Source: CBDEGR01 sp965237895 (lineage in GTDB: Bacteria > Acidobacteriota > Terriglobia > UBA7540 > JAPUME01). Taken from it: 64,000 nt of DNA. Position numbers and translations under genes: made by a program. A model generated the notes under the pieces. The model made no database searches. It had not been told where the DNA came from and was given only the letters and a program-made list of their open reading frames with translations. Position 1 is the stretch's first letter. Each line of letters starts with the position of its first letter. Positions 53,157-62,342 of the stretch are shown one piece after another. The stretch covers positions 682,001 to 746,000 of the forward strand of contig CBDEGR010000002.1 in NCBI GenBank assembly GCA_965237895.1, written 5' to 3'.

Positions 53157-56054
53157 CTAGGAGCATCCGGATGTACTCCCGCAGTTGAGGCATTTGTAGC
53201 AACTTCCGTTGCGTAGCATTAGGGCACCGCAGTCGGCGCAGGAGGGGGCGTCGGCGGTCAGCAACTGATGGGCGGAAAAACTCCGCCCTGCTCCGTTCTG
53301 GTTCCCCTCCCGGCTTTCCCCTGCTGCTTGGCTTGAGGGGGCAGACTGGGCGGATGCTTGGGCCTGGGAAGGCTGCGAAGCGTCCGGCAGAAACTTCAGC
53401 GCAAGCCAGCGGAAGATATAGTCAATAATAGATTTAGCGTAATTAATGTTCGGGTTGTTGGTCCACCCGCTGGGCTCAAAGCGCATGTGGGAGAACTTGT
53501 CGCACAGGACCCTCAGCGGAACACCGTACTGGAGAGAGAACGAGATGGCCCGGGCAAAGCAGTCCATCAGTCCGCTGACCGTGGAGCCCTCCTTGGCCAT
53601 CGTCAGGAAGATTTCGCCCGGGGAGCCGTCCTGGTAGAGGCCCACCGTCAGAAATCCTTCGTGGCCGCCGACGGAGAACTTGTGGGTGATCGCCTGCCGC
53701 TCGTTGGCGAGCTTGCGGCGATAAGGCTGGCCGACGGCGGAAGATTCCCGAGCCGCGCCGGGAGGAGTTTCGGCCTTCGAAGCGGGGGTTGTCGCCGAGT
53801 CCACTTTCGTCGTATTCAACGGCTGGGTGCGTTTCGACCCGTCGCGATAGATGGCAATGGCCTTGACGCCGAGCCGCCAGGCCTCCGTATAGGTGCGGAT
53901 AATCTCTTCTGGTGTCGCTGATTCGGGCATGTTCACCGTCTTGGAGATGGCGCCGGAGAGGAACGGCTGCACGGCGGCCATCATGCGAATGTGGCCCATG
54001 TATTGAATCGACCGCACTCCTTGGGCCGGTTTGAGCGAACAGTCAAAGACGGGCAGATGCTCCTCCTGCAAAAACGGCGCGCCCTCGATGGTGCCGTGCT
54101 GGTCGATGTAGCTGACGATTTCGGAGGCCTGTTCTTCGGAGTAGCCCAGGCGGAGCAGAGCCGTCGGCACGACGTTGTTGACGATTTCAATCATCCCTCC
54201 GCCGACCAGCTTCTTGTATTTCACGAGAGCCAAATCGGGCTCGACGCCGGTCGTGTCGCAGTCCATCATGAAGCCGATGGTGCCGGTCGGAGCCAGCACC
54301 GTCATCTGAGCGTTGCGATAGCCGTGCCGGACGCCGCTGTCGTAGCACTCCTCCCAAACCTGCTGTGCCGCCGCCCACATTCCCTCCGCCATGGCGCCGA
54401 CGCGAGCCGGAGGATTCAGGTTTTTCAGCGAGGCGCGGTGCATGGAGATGACTTCCAGAAAACTGTCCCGGTTCTTCTGGTAGCCGGCGAACGGACCGAG
54501 CTCGGCGGCCAGGGCCGAGCTGGTCAGATAGGCCTGTCCGTGCATCAAGGCCGTCACTGTGGCGGCAAACTCGCGGCCCGCTTCCGAGTCATAGGGATGC
54601 CCGTAGGACATCAGCAGCGCGCCCAGATTGGCGTAGCCGAGCCCCAGCGGGCGATAGTCGTGCGAGTTGCGGGCAATCTTTTCGGTCGGGTAATTGGCGT
54701 TATCCACCAGGATTTCCTGAGCGATGATGACGACCTCGACGGCGTGGCGGAAAGCTTCCACATCGAAGCGCCCGTCCGGCGTGAGGTAGCGCATCAGGTT
54801 GAGCGAGGCGAGGTTACAGGCCGAGTCGTCCAGGAACATGTACTCGCTGCACGGGTTCGAGGCGTTGATCGGTCCCGTCACTTTGCAGGTGTGCCAACGG
54901 TTGATGATCGTATCGAACTGCATGCCCGGGTCGCCGCACTGCCAAGCGGCGTCAGCGATCTTCTGCATCAGGCCACGGGCGGGATAGATATTGTCCGCCA
55001 GGCCGGAGACCACCGCCTGCGTGGACCAGTTGCGGCCCTCAACCACGGCGTTCATAAACCCGTCGGTGACGCGAACGCTGTTGTTGGCGTTCTGGAAAAA
55101 GATGGAGCTGTAGGCTTCGCCGTCGAGCGACGCGTCGTAGCCGGCTTCGACCAGCGCCCAGGCCTTGCGCTCTTCCTTTGCCTTGCACTCGATGAATTCC
55201 ACAATGTCCGGGTGGGAGATGTTTAAGATGACCATCTTGGCCGCGCGTCGCGTCTTGCCGCCGGACTTGATGACGCCGGCAAAGGCGTCATAGCCGCGCA
55301 TGAAGCTAAGCGGGCCCGAAGCGCTGCCGCCGCCCGAAAGGCTTTCGCTGGCCGAGCGCAACGAGGAGAGGTTCGTGCCGGTTCCCGAACCCCATTTGAA
55401 AAGCATTCCTTCCGTCTTCGCCAGGCCGAGAATGCTCTCCAGGTCGTCCTGTACGGAGTTGATGAAGCAGGCCGAACACTGCGGGTGACGGTACGCTTCG
55501 CTCTCCTTCGCCACCGTGCGGGTAAAGGAATCCCAGTACCATCCGGAGCCCTTCAGGGAACGGTTATACTTTTGCCACAGCCCGCAGTTGAACCAGACCG
55601 GAGAATTGAAGGCTGCCTTTTGACGGACGAGCAGATGGGTCAACTCGGCGCGGAAGGCTTCGCCATCGGCTTCGGTCTTGAAGTAGCCGCCGTGGCTCCC
55701 CCAATCGGCAATGGTATCGGCAACGCGGGAGATGAGCTGCTTCAGACTGGTTTCCCGCTCTGGCGTTCCCAGCTTCCCGTGGAAATATTTGGAGGCCACG
55801 ATGTTGGTGGCCGTCTGGGACCAGTCTTGGGGAACTTCGACCCCGGTCTGCTCGAAGAGCGATTTCCCCTTCTCGTTCTGGATGGAGGCGGTACGAAGCA
55901 CCCATTCCACCTCGTCGAAGGGGTGCACCCCGGGCGTGGTAAAGAACCGCTTGAGAGAAAGCCCCTTCTTTGTCTGCACCTGCTTTCCGGAACCGTTTCC
56001 GGTTGCCACTGATGCAACCCGATCTTTTACAGGGACAAAATTCTGCTCCGCCAT
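53157..56054 (-). CDS. nrdJ: B12-dependent (class II) ribonucleotide reductase
   Basis: NrdJ reduces ribonucleotides with adenosylcobalamin. The 965-residue protein has PQCSACFINSVQDD, LFKWGSGTGTNLSSLRS, SNPCSEYMFLDDSACNLAS with catalytic Asn/Cys/Glu, VLAPTGTIGFMMDCDTTGVE and a C-terminal zinc ribbon (APSCADCGALM, CYKCLNCGSTSGCS). An Ala/Ser/Gln-rich linker precedes the ribbon. The start ATG 56054 follows GGAGG. Tandem NrdR boxes lie upstream. No B12 riboswitch was recognised in the 170-nt leader. Confidence 0.97.
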   Translation of the reverse strand: MAEQNFVPVKDRVASVATGNGSGKQVQTKKGLSLKRFFTTPGVHPFDEVEWVLRTASIQNEKGKSLFEQTGVEVPQDWSQTATNIVASKYFHGKLGTPERETSLKQLISRVADTIADWGSHGGYFKTEADGEAFRAELTHLLVRQKAAFNSPVWFNCGLWQKYNRSLKGSGWYWDSFTRTVAKESEAYRHPQCSACFINSVQDDLESILGLAKTEGMLFKWGSGTGTNLSSLRSASESLSGGGSASGPLSFMRGYDAFAGVIKSGGKTRRAAKMVILNISHPDIVEFIECKAKEERKAWALVEAGYDASLDGEAYSSIFFQNANNSVRVTDGFMNAVVEGRNWSTQAVVSGLADNIYPARGLMQKIADAAWQCGDPGMQFDTIINRWHTCKVTGPINASNPCSEYMFLDDSACNLASLNLMRYLTPDGRFDVEAFRHAVEVVIIAQEILVDNANYPTEKIARNSHDYRPLGLGYANLGALLMSYGHPYDSEAGREFAATVTALMHGQAYLTSSALAAELGPFAGYQKNRDSFLEVISMHRASLKNLNPPARVGAMAEGMWAAAQQVWEECYDSGVRHGYRNAQMTVLAPTGTIGFMMDCDTTGVEPDLALVKYKKLVGGGMIEIVNNVVPTALLRLGYSEEQASEIVSYIDQHGTIEGAPFLQEEHLPVFDCSLKPAQGVRSIQYMGHIRMMAAVQPFLSGAISKTVNMPESATPEEIIRTYTEAWRLGVKAIAIYRDGSKRTQPLNTTKVDSATTPASKAETPPGAARESSAVGQPYRRKLANERQAITHKFSVGGHEGFLTVGLYQDGSPGEIFLTMAKEGSTVSGLMDCFARAISFSLQYGVPLRVLCDKFSHMRFEPSGWTNNPNINYAKSIIDYIFRWLALKFLPDASQPSQAQASAQSAPSSQAAGESREGNQNGAGRSFSAHQLLTADAPSCADCGALMLRNGSCYKCLNCGSTSGCS

Positions 56055-56226
56055 CGTGGCGCCTCCGCCGAAGTTGGGTTTGCTGTAACTCGATGTATAA
56101 ATGATTAACGACTTCAGGCGCTATTCCCGCTTGGCTCCAGGCACGGAGAAAATCCCTTTACCTATGCCCGCTGCCATCCAAGATTTTATTTCAGGGGATC
56201 ACTCCCCGTACGCCTGTACCAGCGTG

Positions 56227-56255
56227 ACTTTAAGAGAGGCCTGTTTCTTTGTCAA
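56227..56255 (-). promoter_or_regulatory. Promoter of nrdJ
   Basis: Minus-strand TTGACA (56255-56250) and TAAAGT (56232-56227) are 17 bp apart. The -35 lies 9 nt from the first NrdR box. Confidence 0.5.
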
Positions 56256-56264
56256 GGAAAAAAG

Positions 56265-56280
56265 CCACTAAATATAGTGG
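56265..56280. promoter_or_regulatory. Candidate NrdR box 1
   Basis: CCACTAAATATAGTGG matches the NrdR-box consensus (ACACWATATATWGTGT) at about 13 of 16 positions and is nearly palindromic. It lies just upstream of the nrdJ promoter. Confidence 0.65.
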
Positions 56281-56294
56281 GGCAAAATTTACAT

Positions 56295-56310
56295 ACTCAA
56301 AATGTTGTGG
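56295..56310. promoter_or_regulatory. Candidate NrdR box 2
   Basis: ACTCAAAATGTTGTGG matches the same consensus at about 12 of 16 positions. It starts 30 bp from box 1, close to the three-helical-turn spacing usual for tandem NrdR boxes. The rest of the gap to carD (56311-56555) shows no gene. Confidence 0.55.
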
Positions 56311-56555
56311 AAAAGATGTTGAAAGCAGGCCTTAACCTGTTTAAATCTCTATTTAAGCTGTGGATTAAATTGTGCAAGGTCTGTGTAGTTTATTCAGCCT
56401 GGTAGAGGGAAGAAAGACAGCAGAGAGCAGTAGCGATTGATTAGGACGAAGTCGTTTGAGCCACTTTCCTTGAGATTGGTGGTAAGGAGCAGATTTAGGG
56501 CCTGGGAATGGTGAATCCCGGCCTTGGAGGGTGAAACCGTTGTCCTAAATGGGGG

Positions 56556-57065
56556 CTAGTTGGGAAGAAGCGGTTTTAGGTTTGCCTTGGTAACGACTTT
56601 GGTGAGCATCACTTCGGCATCTTCGCGGGAAGATTTCTTGACCGTGGCGATCTCTTCCACCAGGAGTTGCCAAGCCCGCTCCAGCATCTTCTTTTCCCGG
56701 AAGGAGATGGCTTTATCCCGGTTTAGGGTAAGGAGTATTTTCAGGACCTCGGCGACGTGGCGGAGCTCTCCGGTCCGCATCTTGTCGCAATTTTCCTTAT
56801 AGCGCCACTTCCAGTTCCTAGCCATCTCACAAGCGCCGTTCTGCATGAAATCGAGAACGCTGGTGATTTCACGGTTTTTGGCGATGCGACGCAGCCCGAC
56901 GTTTTCAGCGCTGTTGAAAGGAACAATGACCCGCATGCTGTTGGATCGAATCCGAAGTAGGTAGTAGCCTTCAGGCTGGCCATTGAGGGATTTCTGTGAG
57001 ATTTGCTCAATGGTTCCGACTCCATGGTTGGGGTATACAACCTTCTCGCCTAACTGAAATTCCAT
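56556..57065 (-). CDS. carD: CarD family transcriptional regulator
   Basis: The 169-residue protein has the CarD/TRCF RNA-polymerase-interaction domain at the N-terminus (FQLGEKVVYPNHGVGTIEQI, YYLLRIRSNSMRVIVP) and a helical C-terminal domain (SFREKKMLERAWQLLVEEIA). CarD proteins bind RNAP beta and stabilise open promoter complexes, often tuning rRNA transcription. ATG 57065 follows CCAGGAGA, and a strong promoter lies 40 nt upstream. Confidence 0.92.
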   Translation of the reverse strand: MEFQLGEKVVYPNHGVGTIEQISQKSLNGQPEGYYLLRIRSNSMRVIVPFNSAENVGLRRIAKNREITSVLDFMQNGACEMARNWKWRYKENCDKMRTGELRHVAEVLKILLTLNRDKAISFREKKMLERAWQLLVEEIATVKKSSREDAEVMLTKVVTKANLKPLLPN

Positions 57066-57104
57066 GATTGGTCTCCTGGAAGTGATCTAGGCTAAGAGTG
57101 CTCT

Positions 57105-57133
57105 AATCTATTTTACAAGTCCCTTAAAGTCAA
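57105..57133 (-). promoter_or_regulatory. Promoter of carD
   Basis: Minus-strand TTGACT (57133-57128) and TAGATT (57110-57105) are 17 bp apart, 40 nt before the start codon. Confidence 0.6.
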
Positions 57134-57138
57134 TGGTT

Positions 57139-57935
57139 TTAGTAGAGTCCCCGTCCTCCCTTTCGCGTTTCGCCCACCAACTGCCGCACCGTATCGCGCG
57201 CCGAGCGGAGCAGGAGGCGGCTTTCCGAACCCACCATCAGGAATTTCATTCCCATTTCCCGAAACTTTTTGGCGGATTCAAGATTCGGAGCATGAATCGC
57301 CGGGGAGACTCCGTTCTGGGGACAGACCTCAAAGATGCGCTTTAAAGCCTCCTCCACGCGGGGGTGTTCGAATTCACCCGGAACACCGAGGGAAATCGAA
57401 AGATCATTGAGGCCTACCAGGGAAACATCCACTCCGGGCACGCCGGTGATCTTTTCCAGATTCTCCACGGCTTGACCGCTCTCCACCTGAAGGATGACGA
57501 GCGTGTTCTCATTCGACCATTCGATGGCCTCGCGGACGGTTGTCGGCTCGTAGTCGGTGATGACGGGTCGCATCCCAAAGCCTCTGCGCCCGACGGGGGG
57601 ATACTTCACGGCGGCCACAGCCCGCTCGGCTTCCTCCTTGGTGTCTACCCGGGGCACCATGACACCCATGACCCCCAATCCAGGATGCGGGCGATGATGA
57701 AGTACTCATTATCGGTCACGCGCGCCAGGGGAACCAATCCTGCCGATTTTGCCGCCCGGGTGATGTTTTGCAGCGTTTCGGTATCCGGAGAGGCATGTTC
57801 GGTATCGACCAGCAGGAAGTCCATTTCCGCGGCCGCCAGCAAGTAGGCGATTTCGGGATTTCGCGCCTCATTGATCATGGTCCCGACGACGGACTCGCCC
57901 GACTTCAGGGCCTCTTTGACCCGATTCGTTTTCAT
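57139..57935 (-). pseudogene. HpcH/HpaI-type aldolase with one frameshift
   Basis: Two frames form one class II aldolase of about 260 residues: GESVVGTMINEARNPEIAYL and MDFLLVDTEHASPDTETL in the first, then MVPRVDTKEEAERAVAAVKY, PPVGRRGFGMRP, LQVESGQAVENLEKI and GVDVSLVGLNDLSISLG in the second. The shift sits at a C5 run (57672-57676; G5 on the coding strand). Family members cleave 2-keto-3-deoxy acids. A TATAAT at 58060-58055 on the minus strand is a possible -10. One homopolymer lesion in otherwise good sequence leaves an assembly error possible. Confidence 0.8.
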
Positions 57936-58198
57936 CGATTCTTCCTAAGGCGTGTTCTGGTTCCGACCCGCGACAAATCGGCAAACTCATCGTGTTTTGC
58001 CGTCGAAACAGGGGGCCCTCGGGTGAAGATTCGGATACCGAAAGGATAAATTAAATTATACCGTATTTTGCCTAAAACGGCGAATTTACGACCTTCGACA
58101 TTCCTTTGAGCCGTGCGGGAACCTATGATTCACGGCGGGCTGGGAGTAGAATAGCCCTCGACAGGATTTCCGATAATTACAACCAAGGAGAGACAAAG

Positions 58199-59155
58199 AT
58201 GAAATGGCCGGTATGGGTCCTTCCTGTTTTTCTGGGGATGGGACTCTGGGGAATGGTTGAAGTTTCGGGGAGTAGAGGTGCCGAGTCCTACCAGGTCGTG
58301 CACGGCTGGCCTGAGCTTCCCGAGGGGTTTGCTTTGGGACAGGTCTCGGGCGTGGAGGTGGACTCGCACAACCACGTTTTTGTCTTCCATCGGGGCGCCC
58401 GCCCCATTCTCTGTTTTGAAGCCGATACGGGAAAGATCATCACCTCCTGGGGAGACGGGATGTTCGCCTCTGCGCACGGCCTTGACGTCGATTCTGAGGA
58501 CAACGTCTGGGTGACCGACTCTGGCCGCCACCAGGTCTTTAAGTTCAGCCACGAAGGCAAGCTGCTGTTGACGCTCGGCACGCAAGGCATCGCGGGCCTC
58601 GACGGCAAACATTTCGACGGACCCACGGACATAGCCGTCACACCCGGCGGCGAGTTTTACGTTGCCGACGGGTACGGGAACAGCCGCGTCGCGAAATTTT
58701 CCGCCCAAGGAGATTTTCAGTTCGACTGGGGGCAAAAGGGAACGGGACCGGGAGAGTTTGACCTTCCTCACGGCATTACGCGTGACGCCCAGGGACGCAT
58801 TTACGTCGCCGACCGTTCCAATCTCCGCATTCAAGTCTTTGAGCCCAACGGTAAGTTCCTCCACCAGTGGAAAAGCGACGAGCTGGGCAGGCCGTGGGGG
58901 CTGGACGTCGGAAAGGACGGATTCCTGTATGTGGTGGACGGGGGCGACTTGAACCCGGCGCCACCCGACCGTGGCCGCATCCTGAAACTCGACCTGAAAG
59001 GAAATATCCTCGACGCGTGGGGTTCCTTCGGCAGCTACGACGGCCAACTCTACTATGGTCATGACGTCAGCGTCGGTGAGGACGGGGCTGTCTATGCCAC
59101 GGATGTCCATCTCGGCATGCGCGTCCAAAAGTTCGTTCCGAAAGAGCGGAAATAA
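58199..59155 (+). CDS. Secreted NHL-repeat beta-propeller protein
   Basis: The 318-residue protein has a signal peptide (VLPVFLGMGLWGMVEVSG) and about six NHL-type blades, for instance VSGVEVDSHNHVFVFHRGAR, LDVDSEDNVWVTDSGRHQVF, ITRDAQGRIYVADRSNLRIQ and VSVGEDGAVYATDVHLGMRV. Fold is a six-bladed propeller as in the 6-bladed propeller/peptidylglycine-lyase group; catalytic function is not implied. ATG 58199 follows AAGGAGA; a longer in-frame version lacks a ribosome site. Confidence 0.85.
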   Translation: MKWPVWVLPVFLGMGLWGMVEVSGSRGAESYQVVHGWPELPEGFALGQVSGVEVDSHNHVFVFHRGARPILCFEADTGKIITSWGDGMFASAHGLDVDSEDNVWVTDSGRHQVFKFSHEGKLLLTLGTQGIAGLDGKHFDGPTDIAVTPGGEFYVADGYGNSRVAKFSAQGDFQFDWGQKGTGPGEFDLPHGITRDAQGRIYVADRSNLRIQVFEPNGKFLHQWKSDELGRPWGLDVGKDGFLYVVDGGDLNPAPPDRGRILKLDLKGNILDAWGSFGSYDGQLYYGHDVSVGEDGAVYATDVHLGMRVQKFVPKERK

Positions 59156-59198
59156 ACCGGACGGAAGAAGCCGGCTCACGGGGTCCGACTTCGCTTGT

Positions 59199-59770
59199 TT
59201 AGCTTTTCCGTCGCAGCCGCAGTTGGGGCTGGTCTTTGACTCTCGGGTTGGCCAGGTAGGTGGGAAACCCCCCTGCAAGTATTTGGCAGACGTGGAGGGA
59301 AATTTTCCGCCCCATGTCGGCATAGGACTCCAGGCTGCAAGAGGCGTAGTGGCAGGTGAGCACTACGTTTTCAAGATCAAAGATAAGGGTGGGGTCCCTG
59401 CTGAGGCTCTTTTTGAAGGACGTCCAATCCCGCCCCGCCCAACCGTCCCTCCTTCAGCGCCTCCAGTAACGCCGCTTCGTTGACCAGTGGGCCGCGTGAG
59501 GTATTGATCAAGAGGGCGCCGGGTTTTATCTGTTTCAAGAAGTCGGAATTGAGGAGGTTTCGGGTCGCCGCCAGCAGCGGCAGGTGGAGGGAGACGATGT
59601 CGGCCGTGTTCAGGAGTTCGTCCAGTTCGACGAGCCGGACATTTGCTTCGCCCTGCATGGGGAGCGATCGGATGGGTGCTGGCCGTTCCGATTACGGCCG
59701 CCTTCAAGTCCGTCTGCGACAACATGGAGAGCTTGAAACCGGGGGGCGATTTCCTCGGCGAAGCCTGACT
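59199..59770 (-). pseudogene. D-2-hydroxyacid dehydrogenase remnant
   Basis: The remnant shows the NAD-binding half: ANVRLVELDELLNTADIVSL, HLPLLAATRNLLNSDFLKQI, KPGALLINTSRGPLVNEAAL, GLDVLQKEP and, after a frameshift near 59400, DPTLIFDLENVVLTCHYASC and GRKISLHVCQILAGGFPTYL. A second shift near 59670 precedes a weak trace of the Rossmann start (TDLKAAVIG). The N-terminal 140 or so residues are absent, cut off where thiE ends at 59777. It has lost function. Confidence 0.7.
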
Positions 59771-59776
59771 TTTTTC

Positions 59777-60424
59777 TCAAAGCCGGACGGAACCGAGCAC
59801 GCCGCGGATCTCTTCTATTCGTCGGAGAAGCGAGGGACAGGTTTGGAAAAGCGAGATTCCCGCCACCCCTTGCGCGCCCGCCTCCCGGCATCCTGCGATT
59901 CGCTCCACCGTGATCCCGCCGAGCGCGAGAACCGGAACCCGAACCTGATTGCAGACCCGCCGTAATCCTTCCAGGCCCAGCATCGTGCCGGAACTCTTTT
60001 TTGAGAAAGGTTCGAAAATCGGCCCCAGAAGGATGTAGTCGGCTTCGGCCTGCTCGGCGGCCTGTGCTTGGTCGAGCGAGTGGCAAGAGACGCCGATGAG
60101 GATGCGGCGCCGCCTTTCAGGGCGGAGTCCGGCGCGGACTGCCGCAGGCGGCGCCGACCGGCCGCCCAAGTGGACCCCGTCGGCGCCGGAAGCCAAAGCG
60201 ATGTCCAAACGGTCATTGACGAGAATTCGGGTCGGTCCGGAGGACGAGCTTTCCACCGCAGAGAGGGTTAGCTGGAGGAGTTCGGCCGAGCCCAAGTCCT
60301 TTTCCCGTATCTGGATCATCGGCAGCGAAGCGTCGATGGCTTCCTGAATTTTTGCAAGAAGTGTGCCGGGCGGAAGGCTACTGCGGTCGGTAATGTAGCA
60401 GAGGCTGAAAACCCGCTCGTTCAT
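59777..60424 (-). CDS. thiE: Thiamine phosphate synthase
   Basis: ThiE joins the pyrimidine and thiazole halves of thiamine. The 215-residue barrel shows SLCYITDRSSLPPG, MIQIREKDLGSAELLQL, RILVNDRLDIALASGADGVH, DYILLGPIFEPFSKKSSG and VPVLALGGITVERI. The usual HxGQxD is replaced by HLGGRS, so a TenI-like or divergent ThiE is possible. ATG 60424 was chosen; TTG 60457 is an extension. No TPP riboswitch was seen. Confidence 0.82.
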   Translation of the reverse strand: MNERVFSLCYITDRSSLPPGTLLAKIQEAIDASLPMIQIREKDLGSAELLQLTLSAVESSSSGPTRILVNDRLDIALASGADGVHLGGRSAPPAAVRAGLRPERRRRILIGVSCHSLDQAQAAEQAEADYILLGPIFEPFSKKSSGTMLGLEGLRRVCNQVRVPVLALGGITVERIAGCREAGAQGVAGISLFQTCPSLLRRIEEIRGVLGSVRL

Positions 60425-60453
60425 ACCAGAATACTCAAGGGTTCTTCCAACCC

Positions 60454-60693
60454 TCAATCTTTTTTAAAATGCCAAATTTCCCAGAATGCCAACGAAAGGT
60501 TCAGCCAGCCCAGGCCAGAGACCGCCCCGCGGACGAAATAATTCATCGCTACCGTGTCGACCCACGAATACTCCTGGACGAAATAGTTTCGGCTCCAGAT
60601 GGGAAGCCAGGGGAAAAACAGCAGAAGGAATCCCAATTGGAAGTAGATGGGGATCGGGAGAAAATCCAGAACCCCTTCTTGCCAAGGGTGCAT
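60454..60693 (-). CDS. Small membrane protein of unknown function
   Basis: The 79-residue frame is rich in aromatic residues: HPWQEGVLDFLPIPIYFQLG, LLLFFPWLPIWSRNYF, then a second hydrophobic stretch with GLGWLNLSLAFWEIWHFKKD. The density of Trp/Phe and the plausible sequence argue for a real gene, but ATG 60693 has no ribosome site. A Pro-rich in-frame extension (about 25 residues, PTPVAPPKPNASGSDS) lies upstream and overlaps the TPR gene. It lies just before thiE. Confidence 0.45.
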   Translation of the reverse strand: MHPWQEGVLDFLPIPIYFQLGFLLLFFPWLPIWSRNYFVQEYSWVDTVAMNYFVRGAVSGLGWLNLSLAFWEIWHFKKD

Positions 60694-60746
60694 GGGGGAA
60701 TCGGAACCGGAGGCGTTGGGCTTGGGCGGAGCGACTGGCGTTGGGG

Positions 60747-61238
60747 CTACAGACCCTTCTTCAACTGCAATGATTGGATCCTTTCGGAGACATCTCGGTA
60801 ATCGATGTTTTGGCTGTAGACTTCGGTAAAGTTTTCCAGCGCGGCTTGAAAATCGGAGGCATATTCATAGGCATTGCCCAGGCCGTACTGCAGCGCCATG
60901 ATCGTTTCCGAATCCAACTGCGGAATCTTCAACGCGCGTATGTACCATTTGACGGCCACCGGCGCAATTCCCTTTTCCATAAAACAGAGCGCCAGAATGT
61001 GACAACTGTTCAGCAGGTTCGCGTGAATTTCCGTCTTATTGGTTTTCGTGCTCATTACGACTTTCTGGAATTCGCTGATGGCCTCATCCAGAAGTCCCAT
61101 CTCCCGAACTTTGAATTCGAACCCAAGCCCACCCAGAAGGTCCAAGTGACTGGTGTCAAATGGGTTGCCCTTGTCAACCACCAAAATTTCGTGTTTTCCC
61201 GGCTTCCATGGATTAATGCCAACCTGCCTTTTGTGCAA
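60747..61238 (-). CDS. TPR-type protein
   Basis: The 163-residue protein has helical repeat segments REMGLLDEAISEFQKVVMST, NLLNSCHILALCFMEKGIAP, ETIMALQYGLGNAYEYASDF and FQAALENFTEVYSQNI, as in TPR modules. The N-terminal 45 residues look unlike the rest (GINPWKPGKHEILVVDKGNP), so the true start or an upstream part may be lost. Role unknown; TPRs bind proteins. The 200 bp beyond 61238 show no gene. Confidence 0.5.
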   Translation of the reverse strand: MHKRQVGINPWKPGKHEILVVDKGNPFDTSHLDLLGGLGFEFKVREMGLLDEAISEFQKVVMSTKTNKTEIHANLLNSCHILALCFMEKGIAPVAVKWYIRALKIPQLDSETIMALQYGLGNAYEYASDFQAALENFTEVYSQNIDYRDVSERIQSLQLKKGL

Positions 61239-61322
61239 TTGTGGGGGTAATAAGTTGGAATGTAAAGAGCCGGGATGGCCTAGGCCTTAATATTTCCCGA
61301 ATTAGAATCAATATCCATATTT

Positions 61323-61343
61323 TTATTCCCGATTTGGGAATAA
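61323..61343. other. Inverted repeat TTATTCCC/GGGAATAA
   Basis: An 8-bp perfect inverted repeat with a 5-nt spacer lies in an AT-rich gap between two minus-strand genes. It is neither clearly a terminator nor a promoter. Confidence 0.3.
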
Positions 61344-61434
61344 GATGGGGACTTAACGCATGCTGAATTCATCAACTTTAGGGACGGTGGAGGAGTATTG
61401 GGCATGAATAGGGAAAACGTCGGCAGTCGGTTCC

Positions 61435-61965
61435 CTAGGTCAGGGCGGGACCGAGAGCCATGACGGCGGCGGCCAATTCGTTGAGTTGTAGCCGGGTGAA
61501 ATTCGGCCCTACCACATCTCTGGCCGTGGCCTTACGGCTTACCTGGACTACGCCGCCGACGTCGTCATTGGCCAGCACCGGGCAACTCATAATTTTCCGG
61601 ATCGGCGCCGGGGGAGTTTCCGACGATAGCGGGACGGCTTCGAACACGGTGAGGTGCTTATAGGTGGAGAAGTTGTTGACGATCTCTCCACGCCGCTCGC
61701 GAACCGTCTTCACCGCCAGAGAACCGGTGGTGGTGAAGATCGGGATATTTCCTACATTTGCCATTTTTTAGGGGTAGAGGAAAGAAAGGTTTTTTCCGTC
61801 CGAGGATACACGGAGCAGAGCGACTTCGTCGGGCCGAGTGCCGAAGGACTTGCCGATCAGAGACGCGATGTTTTCGATGTCCTGATCGGTCAATTTTCCG
61901 CCCGGCTGGTTGGCGGCTTGAATGACGATGCGGTTCAGGTCTTTGTAAAGCTGACTGTCGGCCAT
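61435..61965 (-). pseudogene. GAF-like domain protein with one internal TAA
   Basis: From ATG 61965 (behind AGGGGGG) the frame gives an N-terminal helical region (LTDQDIENIASLIGKSFGTR) and EVALLRVSSDGKNLSFLYP, then TAA at 61770-61768. The same frame continues as KMANVGNIPIFTTTGSLAVK, GEIVNNFSTYKHLTVFEAV and PIRKIMSCPVLANDDVGGVV, which complete a GAF-type domain of about 175 residues. Only one base would need to change to restore it. Alternatively ATG 61764 restarts translation of a second polypeptide. GAF domains bind small ligands; target unknown. Confidence 0.65.
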
Positions 61966-62342
61966 GCTGATTTCCCCCCTGCGAAACGGACGCCGCATTA
62001 TACCGGTAGGCGGGAGAGGGAATCAAATCCCAGTTTTCCGGTGGTCGGGTTCGCCGAATCTCTTGAATTCCCCGGGAGGCGATGCTAACTTCTTAAGGCT
62101 CTGTCCGCGGGAAGGGAATCGGCGGAATCATGGAATGACAGCCCCACCCTTCGGTCCCGGCATGCCAACCCAGGCTGTTCCCGCCGGGTTGCCCTCTGTT
62201 CCCCCTGCGGGGATGTCTTCTTCGGATGGGCGCGGAAAAGCGCGGAAAAACAACGTCCGGCAACTGCAGGCTGCCCGCTCGGCGTGAATCGTCGAAGCGG
62301 TTTCTTTCCAGGTATGCGGAGTGCCGAATCATGAGGTAAGGG

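Noticed and set aside
56055..56250. Adenosylcobalamin riboswitch before nrdJ
   Set aside because: No B12-box-like motif or matching structure was recognised in the leader.
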